From Thermoprotei archaeon (GTDB lineage: Archaea > Thermoproteota > Methanomethylicia > Nezhaarchaeales > WYZ-LMO8), in contig QMSN01000056.1 in assembly GCA_003650865.1 (NCBI GenBank), forward strand, positions 1 to 6,481: DNA of 6,481 nucleotides, given 5' to 3'. The notes below the pieces were generated by a model. It was given only the letters and a program-made list of their open reading frames with translations, made no database searches and was not told the DNA's origin. Position 1 is the stretch's first letter; each line of letters opens with the position of its first letter. Below are positions 1 through 5,853 of the stretch, piece after piece. The position numbers and the translations under genes are program-made.

Positions 1-395
1 ACTGGGTTGTCGAAGGGCTCAACCTGGGTGTTTAGGACTATGAACACCATTGCTGGCTCAGGTATGCCCGTCTGAATGACGGACTCGAATCCATCCATAG
101 TTAAGCCCTCAACGTCCTGAAGCCTCTCCATCGGTATAGCTGCCACGTCACCAGTACCCGTCTGGAATAGCGTTATCCTAGCCGTCTCGTCGTCGTTGAT
201 TATGTATATGACCCTCTTGTGGAAAGCCTTAGTCGGCGCAGCAGGGCCAGGGCCTGGGCCGGGACCTGGAGGCTGCTCCTCTTCTGGCTTCTGCATCACC
301 ATTAGGCCTACTCCCACAGCCACTATTATTACTATGACCACTACTATGGCTGCTATGGCGGCTTTAGAAGCTCCCTTCTTAGACAGCAACACCAT
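1..395 (-). CDS. Membrane-anchored family 5 ABC substrate-binding protein, 5' part, N-terminal lobe apparently missing
   Basis: Only the first 131 codons are in the window. The product starts with a basic segment (KKGASK), a hydrophobic anchor at about residues 12-34, then an acidic and Pro-Gly linker (about 36-55), as in archaeal binding proteins tethered outside the membrane. Residues 60-131 match the middle of family 5 (DppA/OppA-type) proteins: an INDDETAR segment, a QTGTGDVA segment (family pattern: Gly-x-x-Asp-Ile/Val-Ala), and LNTQVEPFDNP just before the family's usual VRQA motif. In full-length relatives about 200 residues of the N-terminal lobe precede this part; here it follows the linker directly, so an internal deletion or an unusual short form is likely. 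The ATG start is supported by GGAGGT ten bases upstream and a TATA box. Expected role: capture of peptides or other solutes for an ABC importer. Family call fairly sure; function of this version uncertain. Confidence 0.75.
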   Translation of the reverse strand, partial: MVLLSKKGASKAAIAAIVVVIVIIVAVGVGLMVMQKPEEEQPPGPGPGPGPAAPTKAFHKRVIYIINDDETARITLFQTGTGDVAAIPMERLQDVEGLTMDGFESVIQTGIPEPAMVFIVLNTQVEPFDNP

Positions 396-405
396 TCTAC
401 CACAT

Positions 406-411
406 ACCTCC
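406..411 (-). promoter_or_regulatory. Ribosome binding site of the family 5 binding protein gene
   Basis: Reads GGAGGT on the minus strand, ten bases before the ATG at 395. It matches the archaeal anti-Shine-Dalgarno sequence well. A nearer ATG inside this leader runs straight into a stop (ATG TGG TAG), so the ATG at 395 is the right start. Confidence 0.8.
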
Positions 412-464
412 ACACATCAATTTCCGATAATACAGGACTTTAGATAAGTATAGAGTGGAGTAGC

Positions 465-474
465 GTATATAAAG
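465..474 (-). promoter_or_regulatory. Archaeal TATA box of the family 5 binding protein gene
   Basis: Reads CTTTATATAC on the minus strand, close to the archaeal TATA consensus. A start about 25 bases downstream (near 442) would give a leader of roughly 45 bases carrying the GGAGGT site. It is the best promoter match in the window. Confidence 0.75.
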
Positions 475-532
475 CATTTTGGTAAGAAGAGTAAGGTTCT
501 CTCGTAGCGTCTGGAGTTGCCTCTAAGTCTAC

Positions 533-561
533 GTGTGAGGTTCTTCATAGAACTTTCACAC
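533..561 (-). terminator. Stem-loop 3' of the marker-8 gene, possible terminator or 3'-end structure
   Basis: An interrupted inverted repeat: outer arms GTGTGA/TCACAC (533-538 and 556-561) and inner arms GTTCT/AGAAC (540-544 and 549-553) around a four-base loop, with a small 1x2 internal loop. It starts 22 bases past the marker-8 stop codon. No U-run follows on the minus strand, so it is not a classical intrinsic terminator; it may mark or protect the mRNA 3' end. The inverted repeat is plainly visible; its role is inferred. Confidence 0.45.
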
Positions 562-582
562 TTTGCTCAAGGCTTGCTAGCT

Positions 583-1446
583 CTAGCTTCTAGGCCCCTT
601 GCCCGGAGCTTCATAGGGTAGCTTGGCCCTAAACGCCACCATGGGCTCCTCCAGATCCCCTAAGTGGGTGAGCAGCATTGCTTTACCCCTACTCGTCAAT
701 GCAAAAACTGGTATCGAAACGCCTAGCTGAAACTTAGCTTGAGATGCAAGCTTCTCCTTAATTAGCTTGGAGTTGCAGGCCCACACGAGGTCCGCCATGG
801 ATATGCTCTTCAAGTCCTCCACGCCAACCCTCGTTGTACAGACCACCATAACCACTAGCTCCAGCTTAAGCTCCTCCTCAACCCTCCTTAGAGCAGGTAT
901 CTCCCAGCACCTAAAGCCAGCGACTGTTACAGCAATCCTCTTAAACCCCATCTGAGCGGCTAGCTTAACGCCATCGACTTGATCTATCTTAGCAGTCGCC
1001 TCGTCTAGGACGACTCCACCTAGACCCTTAACCCTACTCAGTATACCGCTCACTGGGTGTGTGGAGATTATGCCCGTCAAGAAGGAGCCTATCATCTGCA
1101 CGAGCTCTGGGCTAGAAGTCACAACTGTGCCAACTCCCTCACAGACTGTTACAGCACACTCCACTAAGCCCCTCCTCATGCATGACATGGTTACCTCAGA
1201 GGCGCCGAATGGCACTAGAACCTCCGACGTGAAAACCCTCCTCTCCGAGGCAAAGCCCTTATCCCTAAGCTTCTTCAACACGATCTGCTTGACAGCCTCT
1301 CTATCTATCCTCTCAACTCCATATATCCTAGAGCTTAGAGGACAATACGTGGTTACGGGGTCCTCGAGGACCTCGACTTCCATCCCTTCAACCTTCACCT
1401 TAGCTCCACAGCAGTATATCAAGTGACTTGGCAACTGCCTAGACAC
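583..1446 (-). CDS. Methanogenesis marker protein 8 family (DUF2099)
   Basis: A 287-residue protein that I recognise as methanogenesis marker 8 (DUF2099), conserved in methanogens and some relatives; its biochemical role is, to my knowledge, unknown. Family landmarks: YCPL (34-37), PFGASE (79-84), VCEGVGTVVTSSPELVQ (101-117), DEATAKIDQVDGVK (148-161), IAVTVA (171-176), ADLVWACNSK (218-227) and SIPVFALT (244-251). Cysteines at 35, 102, 203 and 224 sit in these blocks and might bind metal or a cofactor, which is inference. No membrane segment, so probably cytoplasmic. The start is a GTG with a GAGGG-like site almost touching it, so the start is less sure than the family. It follows the zinc-ribbon gene by 59 bases on the same strand, and a TATA-like element in that gap suggests its own promoter. 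Length is normal for the family. Confidence 0.85.
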   Translation of the reverse strand: MSRQLPSHLIYCCGAKVKVEGMEVEVLEDPVTTYCPLSSRIYGVERIDREAVKQIVLKKLRDKGFASERRVFTSEVLVPFGASEVTMSCMRRGLVECAVTVCEGVGTVVTSSPELVQMIGSFLTGIISTHPVSGILSRVKGLGGVVLDEATAKIDQVDGVKLAAQMGFKRIAVTVAGFRCWEIPALRRVEEELKLELVVMVVCTTRVGVEDLKSISMADLVWACNSKLIKEKLASQAKFQLGVSIPVFALTSRGKAMLLTHLGDLEEPMVAFRAKLPYEAPGKGPRS

Positions 1447-1486
1447 CCTCTACTAGTCTGACGCGCTCTAGGTGACCGTCGCTTAG

Positions 1487-1493
1487 TATAAAG
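1487..1493 (-). promoter_or_regulatory. TATA-like element ahead of the marker-8 gene
   Basis: Reads CTTTATA on the minus strand in the 59-base gap between the zinc-ribbon and marker-8 genes. A start about 25 bases on (near 1464) would leave a leader of about 18 bases before the GTG. The gene could be transcribed from here, from the zinc-ribbon promoter, or from both. Confidence 0.5.
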
Positions 1494-1505
1494 CTAGCTG
1501 TGAGC

Positions 1506-1712
1506 TCAGTGCCTCGCCAGCCTCACCCTCTTCGCTATGTATGTGGCCTCATCTATGTCGTCTGAGGCTCCCACGAACTTGACCTTAGACACGCTGTTCC
1601 TACAGCCACACCTAAAGCATAGGAAGGATCTAGCTGGCATCCTCACAACTCTGGGTTCACCGCAGTTGTGGCATAGCGCCACTACATACCTCTTCATTGA
1701 TAGAGGTATCAC
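1506..1712 (-). CDS. Small zinc-ribbon protein, DUF1922-like
   Basis: A 68-residue protein with two cysteine knuckles, CHNC (14-17) and CFRC (32-35), spaced as in a zinc ribbon, followed by a tail KVKFVGASDDIDEA (43-56). The CGCRNSV/FVGASDDIDEA part resembles the archaeal DUF1922 family of small zinc-binding proteins (RTVNV...IFGRADDFEEA in the methanogen member as I recall it). Function unknown; nucleic-acid or protein binding is typical of such ribbons. Two starts are possible. The GTG at 1712 has GAGGGG seven bases upstream. The ATG at 1697 would give MKRYVVALC, closer to the short N-terminus of relatives, but has only a weak GTGAT site. An 8-bp inverted repeat covers the region. It is upstream of, and on the same strand as, the marker-8 gene and may be co-transcribed with it. 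Confidence 0.65.
   Translation of the reverse strand: MIPLSMKRYVVALCHNCGEPRVVRMPARSFLCFRCGCRNSVSKVKFVGASDDIDEATYIAKRVRLARH
1686..1709 (-). repeat. Perfect 8-bp inverted repeat at the start of the zinc-ribbon gene
   Basis: ATACCTCT and AGAGGTAT flank an eight-base loop. On the mRNA the loop contains the internal AUG (1697-1695), while the GTG start at 1712 lies just upstream of the stem. It could form a hairpin affecting start choice or act as a DNA-level binding site; it could also be chance. Confidence 0.4.
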
Positions 1713-1754
1713 GTTCTCTCCCCTCAGAGCTACTTTAGAGTGTAGCGGGACACC

Positions 1755-1762
1755 TATAAAAC
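1755..1762 (-). promoter_or_regulatory. TATA box of the zinc-ribbon gene
   Basis: Reads GTTTTATA on the minus strand with the purine-rich GAAAC just upstream, like a BRE plus TATA pair. Predicted start near 1732, giving a leader of about 20 bases to GTG 1712 or 35 to ATG 1697. Confidence 0.55.
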
Positions 1763-1873
1763 AGTTTCACTGGACTCTTTACTTTTGGTGGCCTTGGGAT
1801 CCCCCATGAAGTTATGGTTGTGTGACCAACAGCTTATGTGAAGCCTAATGTCGAGTATTATCTAGAATATAGT

Positions 1874-1884
1874 GCTATATATTA
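1874..1884 (+). promoter_or_regulatory. TATA box of the endonuclease III gene
   Basis: GCTATATATTA in the divergent spacer. Initiation about 25 bases on (near 1905) would give a leader of some 26 bases to GTG 1931 or 47 to GTG 1952. The rest of the 218-base spacer between the zinc-ribbon and endonuclease genes shows no other convincing feature. Confidence 0.55.
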
Positions 1885-1930
1885 TTCCATTCGCGCGGTA
1901 GAGAAGCGCAAATATCCTCAGCATTGAGCA

Positions 1931-2614
1931 GTGAGGTTTAGGGCGGTTGCTGTGAGTTTGCTGAATAAGCTGCTTGAAGTGGTTAGGAGCTACTACGAGC
2001 AAGTGAAGCCCATTGAGGACAGGTTTAAGCGCATGAGCACCTTCGAGCTCCTAGTGGGAACCATCATATCTCAAAACACCAATTGGAGGAACGTGGAGAG
2101 AGCTATGGCGAACTTGAGGGATAGAGGGCTTCTCTCACCTGAAGGAGTCTTGAGGGCTAATCCACGTGAGCTTGAGAAGGCGTTGAGGGTTGCAGGGCTC
2201 TATAGGGTTAAGGCTGCTAGGATCAGGGAGATAGCTGAGCGCATAGTCTCGTCGGGCTTGAGCCTAGACGACGTGTTGAGGTTGAGGTGGAGTGAGGCTA
2301 GAGCTAAGCTAATGGAGCTCCCAGCCGTTGGCTACAAGACCGCCGACATACTACTGGCCTTCAAGGCTGGAGCCCCAGTGATACCAGTAGATACACACAT
2401 AGCTAGAGTCTCCAAGAGGCTTGGCTTGGTGGAGAGGGGGGCTGGCTACGAGGAGGTTAGAGCTGTCCTAGAGTCAGCCGTGCCGCCTAACGAGAGGAAC
2501 CTCTTCCACCTAGCCTTGATAAGGTTTGGTAGAGAGGTGTGTAAAGCTAAGAACCCTAGCTGCGACGTATGCCCCCTAAGGGATCTGTGTCCCTCCAGCA
2601 CCTCTAAACCCTAG
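1931..2614 (+). CDS. nth: Endonuclease III-type DNA glycosylase / AP lyase with [4Fe-4S] cluster
   Basis: A base-excision repair enzyme of the HhH-GPD superfamily that removes oxidised pyrimidines and cleaves at abasic sites. Visible: the N-terminal helix block with SQNTNWRNVERA (48-59), the helix-hairpin-helix LPAVGYKTAD (130-139) with the catalytic lysine K136, VDTHIARV (153-160) with the catalytic D154, and a C-terminal cluster loop with cysteines 204, 211, 214 and 220 (C-x6-C-x2-C-x5-C). All hallmark residues are present, and 227 residues is a normal length. The QNTNW variant recalls endonuclease III-related proteins, but K136 and the cluster favour true Nth activity. The GTG at 1931 has no Shine-Dalgarno site; GTG 1952 preceded by GAGGT (1933-1937) is an alternative giving a protein seven residues shorter. 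The 3' end overlaps the HMG-CoA reductase gene by 11 bases, tail to tail. Confidence 0.9.
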   Translation: MRFRAVAVSLLNKLLEVVRSYYEQVKPIEDRFKRMSTFELLVGTIISQNTNWRNVERAMANLRDRGLLSPEGVLRANPRELEKALRVAGLYRVKAARIREIAERIVSSGLSLDDVLRLRWSEARAKLMELPAVGYKTADILLAFKAGAPVIPVDTHIARVSKRLGLVERGAGYEEVRAVLESAVPPNERNLFHLALIRFGREVCKAKNPSCDVCPLRDLCPSSTSKP

Positions 2615-3851
2615 CTGCTCTACCTAGCCTCGCGTGGGCTTGAGCTAAGTGGCCTGCCGCTAAAGCCGACATGAGCGATAGCTCTCCAGCTAAGCAGGCT
2701 GAAGCCAGTATTTCAGCGAACTTCTTAGCGTTAGAGCCTGGAGGATCTCCGGGGCCAGCACAGCCCATTAAGGCTAGAGCTTCTCTCTGAGTTGGAAGCC
2801 CAGTTCCTCCACCCACTGTTCCTATCTCCAGAGAGGGCATTGTTATCGAGACGTAGAGGTCTCCTTCAGGTGTTACCTCAGCTGTGGTTATCGCCATAGC
2901 CGACTCAACTACTTGAGCGCAGTCCTGGCCAGTCGCTATGAAGACTGCTGCAACTATGTTGGCTACGTGGGCGTTTAAGCCATAGGCGTGGGCTAAGCCG
3001 CTTCCAAGCCAGTTCTTCCTCATGCAGACGTCAGCTGCGTCTTCAGGGGTTGTCTTGAGCTTCTCCATTACGACAGACCTCTTGATAACAGCCTCAGCCA
3101 CCACAGTCTTACCCCTACCGAGTAGCCAGTTGACAGCACTAGGCTTCTTGTCGACGCACATGTTGCCGCTTAAGCTCAGCATTCTAGCGAACTTAACCCT
3201 CTCCTCAATGAACCTCCCAACCTTGTCGCAGGCCAACGTCACGCCGTTCATGCCCATCGCGTCGAAAGTGTTGGCGGTGAACCTAAGCCACACATTCCTA
3301 CCGACAACCCAAGGCTGGACGTCTATGAGCTTAACGAAGGGATCTACGCTGTTGAAGACCTCCTCGATCTCACCCCTATTCTCCTCAACCCACTTAACGA
3401 GCTTGTAGGCGTGCTCAACACTTGGAGTTATGAAGAGAGGTGCTCTAGCCATGTGGTCCCTAATGACCTTAGCCCTAGCACCACCAGACTCAGTTATGGC
3501 GGAGCAACCCCTATTGACGCTCGCCACTAAGGCACCCTCACTGGTGCAGAGTGGGATGAAGAACTCGCCGTCGGCGTAGTCCCCTTTAACTCTTAGGGGG
3601 CCGGCGACGCCCATGGGTATCTGGCCGACGCCTATGGGGCTCTCTATGTTCCTCTTAGCCGTTATGTTAAGATCCATCGAGAAGTAACCTATGTTGTTGA
3701 GCTGAGCCCCCGTGACCCTCTCCAAGTAAATCCTCCTAATCTCCGCGGCCTTATTGACGTCACTTACGTACTGCTCAACCTCGTATAGCTTAACCTCACC
3801 CTTCAGGAGCTTCTCCAGAATAACCTCTTGATCCAACTCGTCCACCTGCAC
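2604..3851 (-). CDS. hmgA: 3-hydroxy-3-methylglutaryl-CoA reductase (NADPH), class I
   Basis: Reduces HMG-CoA to mevalonate with two NADPH, the committed step toward the isoprenoid chains of archaeal ether lipids; cytoplasmic here, as no membrane domain is present. Class I signatures: IPMGVAGPL (78-86, HMG-CoA binding), TSEGALVAS (103-111) with catalytic E105, DAMGMN (197-202, NADPH binding), CVDKKP (232-237) with catalytic K235, ATGQD (306-310) with catalytic D310, GTVGGGTG (344-351), and C-terminal GHLAQAH (400-406) with catalytic H406. 415 residues fits archaeal enzymes. The human regulatory phosphoserine near the C-terminus has no counterpart (ends GRAARV). The GTG start has GAGGG seven bases upstream; GTG 3845 is less well spaced. 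The gene has its own leader; the next gene on this strand ends 217 bases upstream, so it is probably monocistronic. Confidence 0.96.
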   Translation of the reverse strand: MQVDELDQEVILEKLLKGEVKLYEVEQYVSDVNKAAEIRRIYLERVTGAQLNNIGYFSMDLNITAKRNIESPIGVGQIPMGVAGPLRVKGDYADGEFFIPLCTSEGALVASVNRGCSAITESGGARAKVIRDHMARAPLFITPSVEHAYKLVKWVEENRGEIEEVFNSVDPFVKLIDVQPWVVGRNVWLRFTANTFDAMGMNGVTLACDKVGRFIEERVKFARMLSLSGNMCVDKKPSAVNWLLGRGKTVVAEAVIKRSVVMEKLKTTPEDAADVCMRKNWLGSGLAHAYGLNAHVANIVAAVFIATGQDCAQVVESAMAITTAEVTPEGDLYVSITMPSLEIGTVGGGTGLPTQREALALMGCAGPGDPPGSNAKKFAEILASACLAGELSLMSALAAGHLAQAHARLGRAARV

Positions 3852-4068
3852 TTAGCTACCCTCAGGATAATCTAAAGCTTTCCTTCAACCCTTAAAGCTC
3901 CCACTGAGGGAAGGGGTTCAAAGGGGTACGATAAGCTGGTAAGCTCCTGCAGAGAAGCGTCGTAGTGGTGTTTAGTTGCCGCCATTAAGAGTTGCAATTA
4001 AAGGGTAGTTTAGAGAGTGGTTTACCGCCTTGCTTAGAAGACTGCTTGTCGAGATTGGCTTGACGTAG
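3852..4068. other. Spacer upstream of the HMG-CoA reductase gene
   Basis: A 217-base gap between two minus-strand genes. It holds the reductase leader and a probable promoter, plus the 3' end of the regulator transcript. I found no tRNA, no good C/D-box RNA motif, no strong stem-loop and no credible small gene on either strand. Confidence 0.5.
3891..3898 (-). promoter_or_regulatory. Weak TATA-like element of the HMG-CoA reductase gene
   Basis: Reads GCTTTAAG on the minus strand. A start near 3869 would give a leader of about 18 bases including the GAGGG site. It is a poorer match than the other TATA boxes here. Confidence 0.4.
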
Positions 4069-4632
4069 CTATGGCATCACTTTAACTCTCCTCGTAAGCT
4101 TCTCAGCAGCTGCTCTGACAGCTTTGTCAAGGTCCTCCTCGCAAACGTCTAAGGTTACTATTGGTATTGAGACTAGGTCCTTTATGAAGTGGGCTACGAC
4201 GGGCGCGCATACTATGACGGCGGCACCCTCAAACTGCGCTTTAAGCGAGGCTTTAATGGCTTCATCTAGCGTCGAGACACCGTACTCCCTAACTTTAACC
4301 ACCATGTCTTGAAGCCTTAGAGCTGTTAACTTAACCTTACTGAGCGTTGTGACAGCAGCTATTACAGCTATGAAGGGCTCAACGTGCTTCCCCTCAAGCT
4401 TGCTTATAGCTGTCACTATGGCTCTAAGAGTTGAGAGGCTTATGCCTCCTCTAGCAGCCAAAACCTTCTTCAACGTGCTTAGAGGGATTTTCGACATCCT
4501 AGAGAAGTCCGATAGAGTTATGCCCAGCTCGCGCAGAGACTCTCTCAGGCTTGAAGCCAAGCTCTCATCTGACGTCAAAGCAGCGCTTAGAACTCTTTTC
4601 GCTTGGTAACCTAGGGAGTCGTATACTGACAT
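4069..4632 (-). CDS. HTH transcriptional regulator with possible ligand-sensing C-terminal domain
   Basis: A 187-residue protein. Residues about 26-80 form an XRE-like helix-turn-helix: LRELGITLSDFSRMSKIPLSTLKKVL (33-58) followed by ISLSTLRAIV (64-73). Then EPFIAVIAA (85-93) and a C-terminal region YGVSTLDEA...EGAAVIVCAPVVAHFI (118-150) and SIPIVTLDV (155-163), whose layout (a predicted strand, a helix and an IP-V-TLDV strand) recalls archaeal HTH proteins of the COG4800 kind and the PrpR sensor domain. That family link is from memory and tentative. The start is the ATG at 4632, with GTGAGGT about nine bases upstream; reading further upstream in frame would run through the promoter and into the divergent gene. 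The divergent importer gene makes it the likely local regulator, sensing the imported substrate or a product, which is inference. Confidence 0.75.
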   Translation of the reverse strand: MSVYDSLGYQAKRVLSAALTSDESLASSLRESLRELGITLSDFSRMSKIPLSTLKKVLAARGGISLSTLRAIVTAISKLEGKHVEPFIAVIAAVTTLSKVKLTALRLQDMVVKVREYGVSTLDEAIKASLKAQFEGAAVIVCAPVVAHFIKDLVSIPIVTLDVCEEDLDKAVRAAAEKLTRRVKVMP

Positions 4633-4678
4633 AATTGTAACCTCACTTCTTAGTCTGTATACTTTTGTGTATCCGATA

Positions 4679-4689
4679 GATATATAAAG
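4679..4689. promoter_or_regulatory. Shared, near-symmetric TATA element between regulator and importer genes
   Basis: Reads AGATATATAAAG around 4678-4689 on the plus strand and CTTTATATATCT on the minus strand. From one position it fits both directions: a plus start near 4710, 11 bases before the binding-protein ATG, and a minus start near 4658, about 26 bases before the regulator ATG. The minus-strand reading is the better consensus match. An AT-rich element (GTATAC, 4657-4662) is a weaker alternative for the regulator but lies too close to its start. Confidence 0.6.
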
Positions 4690-4701
4690 ATACCTATACC
4701 T
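4690..4701 (+). repeat. Tandem ATACCT repeat just downstream of the shared TATA box
   Basis: Two exact copies of ATACCT side by side, between the TATA box and the predicted plus-strand start. A regulator bound here would block the importer promoter. The imperfect inverted repeat TATCCGATA (4670-4678) lies on the other side of the TATA box. Both are short and may be chance. Confidence 0.3.
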
Positions 4702-4720
4702 CAATTCTAAGGGTTGGATT

Positions 4721-5809
4721 ATGTCTGAAGCTGGGAGGACCTCTGTAGTCGTAATTGGGCTTGTGGTTGCCGTCGTCGTCATCGGCGCTCTAGCCTACCT
4801 AATGCTCTCAAGCCCTAGTAGCTCTCAGCTACAGAGCGTTGTTATTAGAATAGGCTATCAACCTTCAACTCACCAAGTGGCTGAGTTCATACTTGTTGAG
4901 AAGAACTGGATCGTGGAGGAGGCTAAGAAGCTGGGCTACAACGTCACGATAGTTGAGGAGATGTTTCCTTCAGGCCCTCCCGAGATGGAGAGGTTCATGT
5001 CAGGAGCTCTAGACGTGGTCTACGTTGGTGCTACACCCGTTATAGCTGAGGTTGGACATGCCATTGATACTGGGGCCCCCATAGCTAAGATCGTTGCTCC
5101 AGCTAACACCATGGGCTCAGCCCTCGTGATGAGAAGCGACTTCAACTACACAGGCCCTCAAAGCCTTAAGGGGTGTAGGATAGGAGTCTTTCCACCGGGT
5201 AGCATCCAGGATACCGTCATGAAGAAGTGGCTTAAAGACAACGGCTTGACGTATGGCGGCCCCGGCGAGGACGTAGATGTGGTGTTGGTGTCTGGTGGAC
5301 CTCAGGAGTTAGTTGAGAGCTTATGTGCTGGCCACATAGATGGTGCGCTCCTCCCAAGTCCCTCACCTGAGATCCTCGAGATGAGAGGTGTGGGAAAGAT
5401 AGTTGTGACCTCAAGCGAGATGTGGCCTAACCATGCCTGCTGCGTCGTAGCGATAAGCGACAAGTTCATCAGGGATTACAGGGATCTAGCTGTGCTCATA
5501 GTCAAGCTCCACATCAAGGCCCAGCAGTTCATAAGCGAGAATGTCAGCGAAACCATAGACATAGCCACCACCAGGCTTAGCAGAGACTGGCAGTACAATG
5601 AGAGCTTCACCAGGATGGTAATGGAGAAGTCCTACATTGAGAACCCAACTCACATGGAGTTCCCCACGGACCTAAACTTGATAGTGGACAGCGTCATGGA
5701 GTTCGCTGAGGTCCACTACGAGCTCGGCTACATACCAGTTCACTTGACTCAGGAAGACCTCTTCGACTTCTCGGTGTACCAAGAGGCGTTAAGCGAGCTG
5801 CAAGACTAA
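4721..5809 (+). CDS. NitT/TauT/SsuA-type ABC transporter substrate-binding protein, membrane-anchored
   Basis: A 362-residue extracytoplasmic receptor of the nitrate/sulfonate/taurine/THI5-like family. Residues 9-30 form a hydrophobic anchor with no lipobox cysteine, followed by a serine-rich linker (30-36). The binding domain starts at VVIRIGYQPSTHQVAEF (40-56) and shows family landmarks: FPSGPPEMERFMSGALDVVYVGATP (82-106), PANTMGSALV (127-136), SLKGCRIGVFPPGS (148-161), LCAGHIDGALLPSP (201-214) and SSEMWPNHACC (231-241). Adjacent cysteines 240-241 are unusual. The substrate cannot be read from sequence: sulfonate, taurine, a pyrimidine precursor or another small anion are all possible. The ATG has only a poor ribosome site and a leader of about 11 bases. 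It heads an operon with the permease 55 bases downstream and faces the HTH regulator. Confidence 0.88.
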   Translation: MSEAGRTSVVVIGLVVAVVVIGALAYLMLSSPSSSQLQSVVIRIGYQPSTHQVAEFILVEKNWIVEEAKKLGYNVTIVEEMFPSGPPEMERFMSGALDVVYVGATPVIAEVGHAIDTGAPIAKIVAPANTMGSALVMRSDFNYTGPQSLKGCRIGVFPPGSIQDTVMKKWLKDNGLTYGGPGEDVDVVLVSGGPQELVESLCAGHIDGALLPSPSPEILEMRGVGKIVVTSSEMWPNHACCVVAISDKFIRDYRDLAVLIVKLHIKAQQFISENVSETIDIATTRLSRDWQYNESFTRMVMEKSYIENPTHMEFPTDLNLIVDSVMEFAEVHYELGYIPVHLTQEDLFDFSVYQEALSELQD

Positions 5810-5814
5810 GTAGT

Positions 5815-5822
5815 CTTTATAC
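5815..5822 (+). promoter_or_regulatory. TATA-like element between binding protein and permease genes
   Basis: CTTTATAC just after the binding-protein stop codon. Initiation about 25 bases on (near 5844) would give the permease gene its own short leader with the GGTGA site. It may equally be a chance AT-rich stretch in an operon. Confidence 0.3.
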
Positions 5823-5826
5823 AGCT

Positions 5827-5847
5827 AGGCGTTGAGTAACAACGCCT
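5827..5847 (+). repeat. Stem-loop in the binding protein-permease gap
   Basis: AGGCGTTG and CAACGCCT pair perfectly over 8 bp around a five-base loop (AGTAA). No T-run follows. Such structures between binding-protein and permease genes often stabilise the upstream mRNA or reduce read-through, giving more receptor than permease; that role is inferred here. Confidence 0.55.
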
Positions 5848-5853
5848 CCACGT

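Noticed and set aside
196..447. Plus-strand open frame over the start of the family 5 binding protein gene
   Set aside because: It is the antisense of the anchor and Pro-Gly linker, with no family match; the opposite strand has promoter, ribosome site and a recognisable protein.
576..587. GCTAG-CT-CTAGC inverted repeat after the marker-8 gene
   Set aside because: Only five pairs with a two-base spacer, too tight for an RNA hairpin, and built from the self-complementary CTAG.
1061..1426. Plus-strand open frame inside the marker-8 gene
   Set aside because: Antisense shadow; the minus-strand protein has clear family motifs throughout.
1806..1841. Eleven-codon open frame as a possible leader peptide upstream of nth
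   Set aside because: It lies upstream of the predicted nth promoter, has no ribosome site of note and no supporting structure.
3022..3408. Plus-strand open frame inside the HMG-CoA reductase gene
   Set aside because: Low-complexity, Ser/Thr/Leu-rich antisense translation without motifs; the reductase on the other strand is certain.
3852..4068. Search for a tRNA or C/D-box RNA in the largest same-strand gap
   Set aside because: No cloverleaf, T-loop or RTGATGA...CTGA combination could be found on either strand.
4633..4782. N-terminal extension of the HTH regulator by 50 codons
   Set aside because: It would read through the shared promoter into the first codons of the divergent gene. The ATG at 4632 has a good ribosome site and the extension is Thr-rich and unlike the family.
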